From Sphingomonadales bacterium (lineage in GTDB: Bacteria > Pseudomonadota > Alphaproteobacteria > Sphingomonadales > Kordiimonadaceae), in the NCBI GenBank assembly GCA_011088215.1, contig JAALKD010000014.1:1-61542 (forward strand): DNA of 61,542 bases, given 5' to 3'. The number at the start of each line of letters is the position of its first letter. Positions within the stretch are counted from its first letter, which is position 1. This document shows positions 19,239 through 27,960 of this stretch, one piece after another. Position numbers and translations under genes: made by a program. A model generated the notes under the pieces. The model was not told the DNA's origin, searched no databases, and saw only the letters and a program-made list of their open reading frames with translations.

Positions 19239-19985
19239 ATGGCGAAAAAACTTAGAACCGCTGGTCGGGTGGTTGCAGGCCTGACGGTTTTGTCCGCGCT
19301 TATTGGTGTGCCTGCGGGCGGTGAGAACAAGGATCCAGGCGACTGGCGGGGCCTGATTGATATGTCGCGCGCGGACGTTAACAACTTTTCGCTAAAAATG
19401 ATCAACGACGGTGCCGAGGTCGGCGGCATGACATACGGCTGGGTGCGCGACGGCGACCGTTATGTGATCAGAGACCGCACCGAAATGCAGCCTAATATTT
19501 TAGAGACCGCAGAGGGGGTCATCGATGCTTCGACGCTTTTGCCCATCAGCATCGGGATCAATTTTGCCATCGGAGAGACCACCAGAAAATACGATATTGC
19601 CTGGAAAGACAGCGAGCTTTCCGGCGGCGTGCTGATCGATCAGCCAAACACCGAAGCGCGCTTGGTTGATTTTACCAACCCCGATCACCCTCCGACTGCG
19701 CTGCGATTGAGCATATTTGGATTGATCGCGGGATTGCCTTTAGGCGAAGGTTTTTCGGTTAAAATGCCTTGGTACAACACCCTCTCCAACACCATTGAAA
19801 AGATCGAGCTTATCCATGATGGCGTCACAACAATTGAAACGCCAGCGGGCATTTTCCAGGCTCATAAAATCGATCTGAAAGGCGGCACGCCGGAGAATAT
19901 TATCTATGTCAGCACCAGCCTGCCGCAGAAAATTGTCCGCATCGATGTAGTCGGCCAACCGATGCATTTCCTGCGTTTGCCCTAG
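19239..19985 (+). CDS. Exported DUF3108-like protein
   Basis: This is a 248-residue protein with an N-terminal hydrophobic segment (~8-25, ending GVPAGG), probably periplasmic. The beta-rich body (GGMTYGWVRDGDRYVIRDRTE, a middle KYDIAWKDSEL, and TTIETPAGIFQAHKIDLKG) resembles DUF3108/YiaD-type periplasmic proteins that are often annotated as putative lipid or polymer carriers. The ATG at 19239 follows AAGGGGAGAAATACCC. It is separated by about 65 bases from the following exported VOC protein in the same direction, so an exported pair is possible. Confidence 0.65.
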   Translation: MAKKLRTAGRVVAGLTVLSALIGVPAGGENKDPGDWRGLIDMSRADVNNFSLKMINDGAEVGGMTYGWVRDGDRYVIRDRTEMQPNILETAEGVIDASTLLPISIGINFAIGETTRKYDIAWKDSELSGGVLIDQPNTEARLVDFTNPDHPPTALRLSIFGLIAGLPLGEGFSVKMPWYNTLSNTIEKIELIHDGVTTIETPAGIFQAHKIDLKGGTPENIIYVSTSLPQKIVRIDVVGQPMHFLRLP

Positions 19986-20052
19986 ATCATTTCGCAGCCT
20001 CTTTTTTTCGTGCTTTAGTTCCGTTTCAAAGTAAAAAACGGGAAACATCGCG

Positions 20053-20646
20053 ATGAAAATTTTGATAATGAAACTCAGGATTCTAGGGGCACTAGTCGCC
20101 GCACTTACAACACTTGGGCCACTGGCAGCACATGCGCTTCCTGTCGCTGATGAAGACCGGGTGAATATCGACTTTCGCCGCACCACCCTGGTTGTTCGGG
20201 ACATTATTGCTTCGCTGAAACTATACCGCGATGTGCTGGGTATGCGGGTGATTTACGACCAAATGATCAGGACACCTACAGATAAGCCCGACGATGAAAC
20301 TGACCGAATCCGGCGGCTTGTTTTCTTGCAAGCAAACGACACCTACATCGGTGTAATTGGTTTGCTGGAATACCAGAAACCAGTCAAGACCCAGCCGCTT
20401 AGTCGGTTGGCATTTGAACCTGGTACGTCAGTCCAACTATTTGCCACCACCGACCTTGAGGCCAAATTTGAGGCGGCAAAACAGGTGCCCGGCGTTGTGG
20501 GCATATCACCGCCGCGGGTAGTAAATTACCCCAACTACGATGGCAGTGGCACTATTCCGGTCAAAGTAAGCATCGTCTCTGACCCGGACGGATTTATCCT
20601 GGAAATTAACGAACCACTTGTCGATCTGAACATTGCCCACGAATAA
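20053..20646 (+). CDS. Exported VOC (glyoxalase/bleomycin resistance fold) protein
   Basis: This is a 197-residue protein with a signal peptide (~1-29, ending AAHA) and one vicinal-oxygen-chelate domain: RTTLVVRDIIASLKLYRDVLGMRVIYD, LVFLQANDTYIGVIGLLEY, and the closing VSIVSDPDGFILEINEP with a metal-binding-type glutamate. Most VOC enzymes are cytosolic; an exported one is less usual. The substrate is unknown. It follows the DUF3108-like gene on the same strand. Confidence 0.8.
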   Translation: MKILIMKLRILGALVAALTTLGPLAAHALPVADEDRVNIDFRRTTLVVRDIIASLKLYRDVLGMRVIYDQMIRTPTDKPDDETDRIRRLVFLQANDTYIGVIGLLEYQKPVKTQPLSRLAFEPGTSVQLFATTDLEAKFEAAKQVPGVVGISPPRVVNYPNYDGSGTIPVKVSIVSDPDGFILEINEPLVDLNIAHE

Positions 20647-20676
20647 AATTCAGAATTGAGTGAATATCTCGCGCGA

Positions 20677-21558
20677 TCAAACTGCAGGTCGATTGCGAAT
20701 AACAAAGTCCTGAAACTCCCGCTGGGCTGGCATTATGTCTCGCCCTCTTACATAAACCAACTGAACGACACGATTCTGTATCGGCTCGGAGACTGGCCTA
20801 TACTCAATATCTGTACGATTCAAAATAAATTCAGGTAAAATACAAACACCGTTCCCGCTCGCAATCATCGCTTGAATCCAGTCTTCCCGCTCGCTGCAAT
20901 AGGCGGCTTGAAAGTCAATTTTATTCTCCTGAATAAACTGAATAATCCGAGGCCTAAATTCGCAGTGCAGTCGGTCTATGTATGGCTGACGAGCGGCGTC
21001 GGCCATTGGCACAGCCGCCAACTGACTAAAAGCGTGACCGGGTTGAAACGCTACGACCATTCTCTCTTCATGGAGCGTAACTGCGTCAAGGCGTTCGTGA
21101 TCTATCGGAGCCTCGCCTGCATAGATGGCACAGTCCACCCGGCCTTCAAGCAAGCTGTCTGACAGCGCCATCTGGGTGACATCTGTCAAAACCAGTTTTA
21201 TGCCAGGTTGCAGCTCTTTAAATTTTTTAAAAAGCTCGGCATATTTATGCGGCCCGATGCTACACATGATCGCGACATTCAAATTTGTCGATTGAAGGCT
21301 GAGCGAACGTTTCACTGTATTGACTGCGTCGGATAATCCGGTCTCAACCTTGATCAACTCATGACGAAGCAACTTACCAGCTGTGGTCAAATGGCTGCGC
21401 CGACCCTCACGACGGATCAGCTCGGCACCCATTTCTTCTTCAAGCCTCTGGATTGCTTTGGTCAGGGCGGGCTGAGAAACATTGCAGAGTTCTGCTGCTC
21501 GAGTGAAATTCAAAGTTTCCGAAACCGCTAAAAAATACCGTATCTGATATAGCTGCAT
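20677..21558 (-). CDS. LysR-family transcriptional regulator
   Basis: This is a 293-residue LysR-type regulator. The winged helix-turn-helix covers about residues 1-60 (IRYFLAVSETLNFTRAAELC, SQPALTKAIQRLEEEMG), followed by a periplasmic-binding-protein-like effector domain. It is divergent from the cytochrome P460 pair with a 115-base gap that carries a perfect palindrome of LysR-box type, so it likely controls the cytochromes and itself. The co-inducer is unknown. Confidence 0.94.
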   Translation of the reverse strand: MQLYQIRYFLAVSETLNFTRAAELCNVSQPALTKAIQRLEEEMGAELIRREGRRSHLTTAGKLLRHELIKVETGLSDAVNTVKRSLSLQSTNLNVAIMCSIGPHKYAELFKKFKELQPGIKLVLTDVTQMALSDSLLEGRVDCAIYAGEAPIDHERLDAVTLHEERMVVAFQPGHAFSQLAAVPMADAARQPYIDRLHCEFRPRIIQFIQENKIDFQAAYCSEREDWIQAMIASGNGVCILPEFILNRTDIEYRPVSEPIQNRVVQLVYVRGRDIMPAQREFQDFVIRNRPAV

Positions 21559-21573
21559 TTGTGATCCTTTTGG

Positions 21574-21590
21574 TATAACCAGTGGTTATA
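21574..21590. promoter_or_regulatory. LysR-type operator palindrome
   Basis: The 17-base perfect palindrome TATAACCAGTGGTTATA (8-1-8) lies 16 bases upstream of the LysR start and 84 bases upstream of the first P460 gene. It contains a T-N11-A box typical of LysR regulators. It is the obvious binding site for divergent regulation. Confidence 0.65.
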
Positions 21591-21673
21591 ATGACCATTA
21601 CTTAGTAATATTTTCTATATTCTGCTCAATAGCTTAGGTTGATCAAGTTATTTTTTTACTTGGAGACTTTGCG

Positions 21674-22285
21674 ATGAAAATGAGAATGGCTATTGCCGCA
21701 TTAGCGGCTTCTGCAGTTACCGCTGGAGTTGTTCTGAATAACTCCGCACCAGCAACCGCGGACATGACAAACATTGTTCGTGCATCCTTTACAGCGTCTG
21801 GAGAAGTCAAGCGGCCTGACGGTTGGCGACAATGGATTTATGTGGGCACCCCGCTTACCCCTAATGCATTGAACGGCGGCGCTGCACCGTTCCCTGAATT
21901 TCACAATGTCTATATCGAGCCAAGCGCATTTAAAGCTTTTTCAGCCACGGGCGAGTTTCCTGAAGGTACCCAGATTGCCAAAGAACTTGTTTCAGTTCGC
22001 GCTCCGGACGGCGCAAACCCCGACGGGTCTACCAACGAAGTTAGTGGCGTCGCCTATATGCAGGGTGAATTTATAGGTCTTGAGCTAACCGTAAAAGACA
22101 ACAAACGTTTCGCTAGCGAGCCAGGCGGCTGGGCATATTTCTCATTTGGGCACAACCCTGAGCCCTACGCCGAAACTGCTGCAGCTTTTCCGGCAGATTC
22201 CTGCAACAGCTGTCATGCTGGTAATGCTGAAACCGACTTTGTTTTTACCCAATTTTACCCCGTTCTGCGGGCCGCCCAGAAATAG
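21674..22285 (+). CDS. Cytochrome P460-family protein
   Basis: This is an exported c-type haem protein of 203 residues. The signal peptide spans about 1-30 (ending PATADM). The P460 core contains FPEGTQIAKELVSV (a lysine in the position where P460 enzymes can cross-link haem, by family analogy only), GWAYFSFGHN, and the haem-binding CNSCH at 177-181 followed by FVFTQFYPVLR. P460 cytochromes oxidise hydroxylamine or bind NO. The ATG at 21674 follows CTTGGAGACTTTGCG. It is followed within 10 bases by a second P460-like gene. Confidence 0.85.
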   Translation: MKMRMAIAALAASAVTAGVVLNNSAPATADMTNIVRASFTASGEVKRPDGWRQWIYVGTPLTPNALNGGAAPFPEFHNVYIEPSAFKAFSATGEFPEGTQIAKELVSVRAPDGANPDGSTNEVSGVAYMQGEFIGLELTVKDNKRFASEPGGWAYFSFGHNPEPYAETAAAFPADSCNSCHAGNAETDFVFTQFYPVLRAAQK

Positions 22286-22294
22286 TTGAAAAGC

Positions 22295-22870
22295 ATGCGA
22301 AAACAAAGATCAATAATAGCGATAGCTGCTTTATCAGCATCCGGTGTCATCGGCGTTATGGCCGGTGCAGATGACGCCGGGCAGATAACGATTTGGGATC
22401 AAATGATAAGCGCTGACGGCGACATCAGTATGCCATCCGTCGATTACAGAAAAGATTGGTCCGCAATAGGTACATGGGCGATCACCGGCGACGAGGGCAC
22501 AGTAACTGGTCAGCATGTTGTTTACACGCAGCCAGAAACTGTTGAAGCCTTTCGTGCCACCGGTAAATTTCCCGATGGTGCTGTCTTGGTCAAAGAACTA
22601 CTGAATGCAGAGTCTGCTCATATGACAACCGGACAGGCTGCATGGGCAACTGACGTCTCCGGCTGGTTTGTCATGATCAAAGATAGTACAAATCGTTACG
22701 CTTCCAGTGGATTATGGGGCAACGGTTGGGGCTGGGCCTATTTTGACAAAAGCGATCGCGTAAACACGACCACCAAATCATTTCGCGGCGAGTGCTTGGG
22801 GTGTCATGTGCCAGCCCGCAAAACTGACTGGATCTACACCAAGGCTTACCCGGCACTTACCGGTAAATAG
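22295..22870 (+). CDS. Second cytochrome P460-family protein
   Basis: This is an exported haem protein of 191 residues with a signal peptide (~1-25, ending VMAG). It keeps FPDGAVLVKELLNA, GWGWAYFDKSD and the haem site CLGCH at 167-171 followed by WIYTKAYPALTG, paralleling the upstream gene but clearly diverged. An in-frame TTG directly abuts the previous stop at 22286; the ATG at 22295 is preferred. The tandem P460 pair under a divergent LysR gene is probably an operon. Ccm proteins encoded later in the window would attach the haem. Confidence 0.83.
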   Translation: MRKQRSIIAIAALSASGVIGVMAGADDAGQITIWDQMISADGDISMPSVDYRKDWSAIGTWAITGDEGTVTGQHVVYTQPETVEAFRATGKFPDGAVLVKELLNAESAHMTTGQAAWATDVSGWFVMIKDSTNRYASSGLWGNGWGWAYFDKSDRVNTTTKSFRGECLGCHVPARKTDWIYTKAYPALTGK

Positions 22871-22995
22871 CAAGAAATACGCTCCTGGCTAACCCTACTG
22901 TTTCCTCTCCCTCCACTTGGAAAACTAGATACGCCGGGGGCGTCGTTTACCAGCCGTCATTGGAATTTTGGTTACACTCCATAAGTATTTCTTGC
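22870..22995. repeat. 11-bp inverted repeat flanking the P460/AEC gap
   Basis: GCAAGAAATAC at 22870-22880 and its exact complement at 22985-22995 enclose 104 bases between the convergent P460 and AEC genes. No target-site duplication or internal gene is visible. It could be a long-range terminator stem or a remnant of a small element. Confidence 0.35.
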
Positions 22996-23016
22996 GCCTG
23001 CCTTAAAGCCGCCGAG

Positions 23017-23958
23017 TTAAGCCTCGCCAATATCCAGCAATGACAGGACCAACGAGAGAGTGAATGCAGATAGCGCGGTTGAAATCATCACCGTGGTGAC
23101 CGCTCGGCGGGTGCCTACATTATATTGCACCGCCATGGTGTAAGCGACCATGCCGCAAGGCAGCGCCGCTGTCAGCGTGGCAACACCCACCCACACTGAC
23201 GGCAATGGGATCACCCAGGTGGTGACGCTGTAAACCAGCGCTGGCAGTAGAAACAGCTTGATCGCCACCGCCGTGTTGGCATGACGCAGGTCACCGGCGA
23301 TTTTCACATGGGAAAGCGCCATTCCGGCAGCAAACAAACCAACCGGTGAAGCCGACTGAGCAGGCAGCGCCAGCAGGCGGTCCAGCCAATAAGGGAACGG
23401 CAGAGCGAGCGCCGACCAGGTCAATCCAAGCGCCAACGCAATCAACAGCGGGTTATGGGCAATACTGCTTAATGACTTGATAAGAACGTTGGGCCCGCCA
23501 ACAGTTCGGTTCGCCCGCTCAACAATCAAGGTTGTGGTGGTCAGAAGGAACAAAGCATGGAAGCTGAGGATCACAAGAAGCAAGCGAACGCCTTCAGCAC
23601 CGTAAGCCCCTTCCATCACCGGAATGCCCAGAAATCCGCCATTTGCGAAGCTGGAGGACAGGGCAAAAATACCTTGCTCAGCAGCTTTTAGTTTAAACGC
23701 ATATTTGGCGATCAGCACCGCAATTAAATACGAAAAACTCAATGCGGAATAATATCCCAGCACTAAATATAGTTCGTCCGGTGTTGGAAGCTCAGAAGAG
23801 CCCATCGCGCGGAACATCAATGCCGGGATCGCAATATACCAAACATAGGTGATCAGAATTTCGCTGGACTTGGGCGGAAACAATGTTGTGCGTCCGAGCC
23901 AGAAGCCCAGCATCAAAATCAAAAAAACCGGCCCGACGATGGTGAAAATCTCAATCAT
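23017..23958 (-). CDS. AEC family transporter
   Basis: This is a 313-residue inner-membrane transporter of the auxin-efflux-carrier (AEC) family with about ten hydrophobic helices in two five-helix halves. Recognisable segments are VWYIAIPALMFRAM (crossover helix 1), SSFANGGFLGIPVMEGAYG (~105-123), and near the end AALPCGMVAYTMAVQYN. Bacterial members export or import small carboxylates such as malate or malonate, but the substrate here is unknown. The ATG at 23958 is the only sensible start. It lies downstream of argG on the same strand with a 150-base gap. Confidence 0.92.
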   Translation of the reverse strand: MIEIFTIVGPVFLILMLGFWLGRTTLFPPKSSEILITYVWYIAIPALMFRAMGSSELPTPDELYLVLGYYSALSFSYLIAVLIAKYAFKLKAAEQGIFALSSSFANGGFLGIPVMEGAYGAEGVRLLLVILSFHALFLLTTTTLIVERANRTVGGPNVLIKSLSSIAHNPLLIALALGLTWSALALPFPYWLDRLLALPAQSASPVGLFAAGMALSHVKIAGDLRHANTAVAIKLFLLPALVYSVTTWVIPLPSVWVGVATLTAALPCGMVAYTMAVQYNVGTRRAVTTVMISTALSAFTLSLVLSLLDIGEA

Positions 23959-24109
23959 GGTGCCTGTTTTCGCTTTCTAACGGGTCAAATTCAGAATCAA
24001 ACCAGCCTTTTCGGGAATCCAACTCGGGCTTTTCATAACCAAACTCGGCTTTTTCAGAAATTCCTCACGCCAAATTCGCCAAATTTCACCACCAACTATC
24101 GTCATCCAG

Positions 24110-25345
24110 TTAATCGTAAGATGGCGGCTCGGTAATTTTGCCGCGCTGCTTGAGAAGTTGCAGTCGAAGTGCATTCAGTTTGATGAAACCTTCGGCGTCC
24201 CGCTGATCGTAAACACTGTCTTCCTCAAAGGTCACATGTTCCATCGAATAAAGGCTGTAGGGGCTCTTGCGACCCACCACATTTACCGAACCTTTATAGA
24301 GCATCAACCGAACCGTTCCGGCGACAAATTCCTGACTCTTGTCAATCATTGCCTGCAACATATCGCGCTCGGGACTGAACCAGAAACCATTGTAAATCAC
24401 TTCGGCATATTTGGGCATTATCTGGTCTTTCAGGTGCGCCGCGCCCTTGTCGAGGGTGATTTGTTCGATGCCCCGATGTGCCGCCAGCAAAATGGTGCCG
24501 CCGGGGGTCTCATAAATGCCGCGCGACTTCATGCCAACAAAACGGTTCTCCAACAGATCAAGCCGTCCTATGCCATGCTTGCGGCCATAGTCGTTCAGCG
24601 CGGTCAAAAGCGTTGCCGGGCTCATGGCGACGCCGTTAATGCCCACAGCATCACCCTTCTCAAACTCCACCTCGATATACTCGGGCGCGTCCGGTGCCAA
24701 TGTCACCGGATCATCAGTGCGGCTGTATACATATTCTTCCGCGCCCACCCATGGGTCTTCCAGCGCTTTGCCTTCCGATGAGGTGTGCAACAAGTTTGCA
24801 TCCACGCTGAACGGGCTTTCGCCGCGCTTGTCTTTCGGTACTGGAATCTGATGTTTTTCCGCGAAATTAATTAGGTCGGTACGCGAATTGAGTTCCCACT
24901 CACGCCAGGGTGCAATCACTTTAATATTCGGGTTCAGGCCGTAATAGCCCAGCTCGAAACGCACTTGGTCATTACCCTTGCCTGTCGCACCGTGGCACAC
25001 TGCGTCGGCACCAGTTGCGGCGGCAATTTCGATCTGGCGCTTGGCAATCAAGGGCCGCGCAATGGCGGTGCCCAGCAGATACAGCCCCTCGTAAACCGTA
25101 TTGGCGCGGAACATGGGGAACACATAGTCGCGCACAAATTCCTCGCGCAGGTCTTCGATGAAAATCTCTTTTATGCCCAGCATCTCGGCTTTTCGTCGTG
25201 CCGGTTCCAGCTCCTCGCCTTGCCCAAGGTCAGCGGTGAATGTCACCACTTCACAGTTATAGGTAACCTCGAGCCACTTGAGGATGATTGAGGTGTCGAG
25301 GCCGCCAGAATAGGCAAGCACAACTTTGTTGATTTTATCGGTCAC
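24110..25345 (-). CDS. argG: Argininosuccinate synthase
   Basis: This is a cytosolic enzyme of arginine synthesis (411 aa) that joins citrulline and aspartate with ATP. The ATP-pyrophosphatase loop [17 protein letters not shown] is at residues 9-25, followed by [34 protein letters not shown] and [12 protein letters not shown]. The start is taken as GTG at 25345 with a GGAG site 9 bases upstream; this matches the usual short N-terminus. An upstream in-frame ATG at 25402 would add 19 residues that look like leader. It is divergent from the MerR-TipAS gene. Confidence 0.96.
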   Translation of the reverse strand: MTDKINKVVLAYSGGLDTSIILKWLEVTYNCEVVTFTADLGQGEELEPARRKAEMLGIKEIFIEDLREEFVRDYVFPMFRANTVYEGLYLLGTAIARPLIAKRQIEIAAATGADAVCHGATGKGNDQVRFELGYYGLNPNIKVIAPWREWELNSRTDLINFAEKHQIPVPKDKRGESPFSVDANLLHTSSEGKALEDPWVGAEEYVYSRTDDPVTLAPDAPEYIEVEFEKGDAVGINGVAMSPATLLTALNDYGRKHGIGRLDLLENRFVGMKSRGIYETPGGTILLAAHRGIEQITLDKGAAHLKDQIMPKYAEVIYNGFWFSPERDMLQAMIDKSQEFVAGTVRLMLYKGSVNVVGRKSPYSLYSMEHVTFEEDSVYDQRDAEGFIKLNALRLQLLKQRGKITEPPSYD

Positions 25346-25512
25346 GGGACAAACTCCGGAAAACGAGGACAATAATGGAACGGCGCGAGTATAGGCTTGC
25401 ATGATACTGCGTCAATCGCAGTGTGCGGCTATTTTTATGTAAAAGCGGTACAGAAAAACTATTCTGATCCAGCGCCTCAATCCGCTAAAATATCACGCAG
25501 AGAAAAAAGTCC

Positions 25513-25543
25513 TTGCCCCTGACGTAACGTCAGGCCCTACAGC
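25513..25543 (+). promoter_or_regulatory. MerR-type operator-promoter with 19-bp spacer
   Basis: TTGCCC (25513-25518) and TACAGC (25538-25543) are separated by 19 bases, the overlong spacer typical of MerR-controlled promoters. The spacer contains the perfect palindrome CCTGACGTAACGTCAGG (25518-25534, 8-1-8). The downstream MerR gene starts at 25570, so autoregulation is likely. Confidence 0.65.
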
Positions 25544-25569
25544 TGAGAATGTGGAAAGGAACTGCAGCA

Positions 25570-26328
25570 ATGAAACTACTTTCAATCGGCGAGGTGTCCC
25601 AGCGTTCCGGCATAACAGTGCGGGCGCTTAGGCATTATGAAAAGCTGGGGCTGGTTTCGCCCCGGCGCACCGAGGCACGACAGCGCGTATACGCCTACAG
25701 GGATATCGCTCGCCTGCACCATATCCAGATGCTGAAACGTACCGGCCTAACGCTCGCAAAGATCAAAAGCATGATCACGAGCACAGACTGGAACGCGACC
25801 CACATATTGGAGATGCAAAAGGAAATCACGGAGAAACAGTTGGCCGACGCGCAAGACACCTTGCGGCTTATCAACGAGACGCTCGGGTGCGTTACCGCCG
25901 GCGAACCGGCAGACCTTTCCACATTTTGCCACATCATCAAAATGGGAGATCACGCAATGAGTGAGGAAAAATGGAAAAAAGTATGGGATAAATTCTATAC
26001 TGACGAAGAACAAAAACGCTGGGAGGCGGCCAAAAAAGCGGTACAGGAAGACATTATCAAGGCTAACGAACAAGCATGGCCCGCCTTGCTGGCGCGAACT
26101 GAAAAACTGGTTGGCACTGACCCTGGCAGCCCGGAAGCACAAGCCGTCGTCAAGGAGTGGAATGCATTCACACAAATATTCTACGATCTCGACCCGGTTC
26201 TGGCGGGCAGCGCGGCCAAACTATATGACAACCTCGATAACTGGCCCGAGGACGGCCCCGAGCCACCTTTCTCCAAAGAAGTATGGGCCTTCGTCAAGGC
26301 GGCTGAAGCTGCGATGAAAACACTCTAG
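25570..26328 (+). CDS. MerR-family regulator with TipAS ligand-binding domain
   Basis: This is a 252-residue transcription activator. The MerR winged-helix domain (~1-70) reads SIGEVSQRSGITVRALRHYE and then RQRVYAYRDIARLHHIQMLK. A coiled dimerisation helix (~75-120) leads to a TipAS-like antibiotic-recognition domain (~135-250) with WDKFYTDEEQKRWEAAKKAV. Family members (TipAL, Mta, AlbA) bind hydrophobic or thiopeptide antibiotics and bend promoters with long spacers. The ATG at 25570 follows AAGGAAC; an ATG at 25549 would fall at the predicted transcript start. No efflux pump adjoins it, so autoregulation is the only target visible. Confidence 0.92.
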   Translation: MKLLSIGEVSQRSGITVRALRHYEKLGLVSPRRTEARQRVYAYRDIARLHHIQMLKRTGLTLAKIKSMITSTDWNATHILEMQKEITEKQLADAQDTLRLINETLGCVTAGEPADLSTFCHIIKMGDHAMSEEKWKKVWDKFYTDEEQKRWEAAKKAVQEDIIKANEQAWPALLARTEKLVGTDPGSPEAQAVVKEWNAFTQIFYDLDPVLAGSAAKLYDNLDNWPEDGPEPPFSKEVWAFVKAAEAAMKTL

Positions 26329-26451
26329 GCCACCCCAAACCTGACTTGGAGATAGCTTTAATCACTGAAGGGTGATTCAGCTTTATTAATAAACTCGCCC
26401 GGCAACCGATACTCTGCACACTAGGCACATTACTGGCGGAGGCAGGGTAAA

Positions 26452-26925
26452 ATGAAGGGTCCAAGAATATTTGTCGCGGCGGCCGGGCTGTTATTGCTCA
26501 CCGCCTGCGGCAAATCATATGTGACACCAGACACGCTGGTAAACGCGCCCGAAGGCCTTGCGGTAAAGGGTTATGACCCGGTCGCTTATCACAGGCAAGC
26601 CAAAGCAGTTAAAGGCAGCCCCCGCTACCAATCGACTTTCGAAGGGGCTGCTTACCAGTTCACCAACGCCAACAACCAGCGCGCTTTCGACACTGAACCT
26701 CTTCGTTTCATACCCGCATACGGCGGGTACTGTGCCTACGCCATGTCGAACGGTGATGTGGTTGATATCAATCCCAGAAACTGGGCAATTGTTGATGGGC
26801 AATTGTACCTGAACGCCAATATTTTTGCGCAGGCCCTGTGGTCGCTGGACAGGCGCGGCAAAATCATAAAAGCAAACAGTCAATGGCAGCAATTACAGGC
26901 CAACGTTCGATTGAACCCGCGCTGA
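26452..26925 (+). CDS. YHS-domain lipoprotein
   Basis: This is a 157-residue lipoprotein: a signal sequence with lipobox LTAC (cysteine 19) followed by a YHS-type domain. The domain shows GLAVKGYDPVAYHRQAKAVKG, FEGAAYQFTNANNQRAFDTEP and YGGYCAYAMSNGDVVDINP. YHS domains are suspected metal-binding modules and this exported family (often labelled YHS domain-containing (seleno)protein) is common in marine bacteria; no substrate is known. The ATG at 26452 follows GGAGGCAGGGTAAA. Confidence 0.87.
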   Translation: MKGPRIFVAAAGLLLLTACGKSYVTPDTLVNAPEGLAVKGYDPVAYHRQAKAVKGSPRYQSTFEGAAYQFTNANNQRAFDTEPLRFIPAYGGYCAYAMSNGDVVDINPRNWAIVDGQLYLNANIFAQALWSLDRRGKIIKANSQWQQLQANVRLNPR

Positions 26926-27072
26926 ACGTCGACATTAGACTATTAAAAGTCACTGTTCAGGATCGCTTTTGCCGGCGGCCTATCGCTCGACATACCCACT
27001 TTGTCGAAACATGCGTGAACTGTGCACCGCCTTGTTGCAGAACCTCAACAAATGAATAGAGGGAAACCGACA

Positions 27073-27846
27073 ATGCGATACACCTTACCAGCCCTGCTTT
27101 TATTGATTGTCACTGCCTGCAGTGAAAGTGCTGACCAATCCAAACCGCTATCGCTGGAAGAAATTCTTGACCGGCACACCGAGGCACGCGGCGGTGTTGA
27201 GGCGATTGAAGGAGTTCATAACGTCCGGGTGGAACTGGAAATTGTCGAGCCTGATTTCACCGTTACTGGTACCTATGTGGCCACACGCGAAGGCTATATG
27301 CGGATCGATATTTTTGCAGGCAAACAGCGCGTGTTCACCGAGGCGCTTGGCCCCGATGGTGGCTGGCAAATGTTCGGCGATGGCAGGGTAGCGGGTCTAT
27401 CAGAAGACGGCCACAGCGCCCTGGTGCGCGGCGTGGCAGCCAATCTGTTCGGCCTGCATGAGCGCGCTGCGCTTGGGTATTCGCTCGAGCTGTTCGGTGA
27501 GATAACCCACGGCGGCAAAGCCTGCTATGAACTGGAAGAAGTGGCACCCGACGGATTTTCAAAGCGGTTATATATAGAGCCGATCAATTACCAAATTACC
27601 CGCGACCTGGAAACCAGCGCCCTGCACCCGGACATTGATGCCACCAAACAACGACAGGAAACCATCAGCATGGATTTTCGCGCAAATGGTGACGGAGAGC
27701 CAGTTTATTCAAATAAACAGGAAACCCGCGACATTGACACCGGCGAACTAATGCAAACAGCAACCATTACCGCGCGCACCATCAACGGGCCAATTGATGC
27801 CAGTCGCTTCAGCCGGCCAGAAAGTGCCCCGCCGGCTAACAATTAA
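27073..27846 (+). CDS. Outer-membrane-type lipoprotein, LolA/LolB-like fold suspected
   Basis: This is a 257-residue lipoprotein with lipobox VTAC (cysteine 16). The mature part starts with a helix (SLEEILDRHTEARGGVEAIE, ~27-46) and continues as long beta strands (VRVELEIV, FTVTGTYVATREGYMRIDIF). This resembles the half-barrel of LolA/LolB or MucB-like lipid-binding proteins, but the assignment is by pattern only. The ATG at 27073 is preferred over an in-frame upstream start at 27022. It follows the YHS lipoprotein on the same strand after 147 bases. Confidence 0.65.
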   Translation: MRYTLPALLLLIVTACSESADQSKPLSLEEILDRHTEARGGVEAIEGVHNVRVELEIVEPDFTVTGTYVATREGYMRIDIFAGKQRVFTEALGPDGGWQMFGDGRVAGLSEDGHSALVRGVAANLFGLHERAALGYSLELFGEITHGGKACYELEEVAPDGFSKRLYIEPINYQITRDLETSALHPDIDATKQRQETISMDFRANGDGEPVYSNKQETRDIDTGELMQTATITARTINGPIDASRFSRPESAPPANN

Positions 27847-27860
27847 ATCTGACACAAAAC

Positions 27861-27892
27861 GAAAAAGAGGTGCGATGGGGAGATCGCACCTC
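27861..27892 (-). terminator. Rho-independent terminator of the second GST gene
   Basis: A perfect 10-bp stem (27867-27876 with 27883-27892) with a 6-base loop is followed on the minus strand by T5 (27862-27866) and CGTTTT. It lies about 70 bases after the GST stop and converges with the lipoprotein gene. Confidence 0.8.
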
Positions 27893-27960
27893 GGCCCAAC
27901 AGTTTTGGGCAGTACCCTAACGACAGAAACAGAGCCAGGGATTTTTGGGGTCGCTTTTTC

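Noticed and set aside
23977..24174. 65-codon minus-strand frame between argG and the AEC gene
   Set aside because: It overlaps the 3' end of argG in another frame and lacks a plausible start; short imperfect repeats (actcgg-cttttt) explain its composition.
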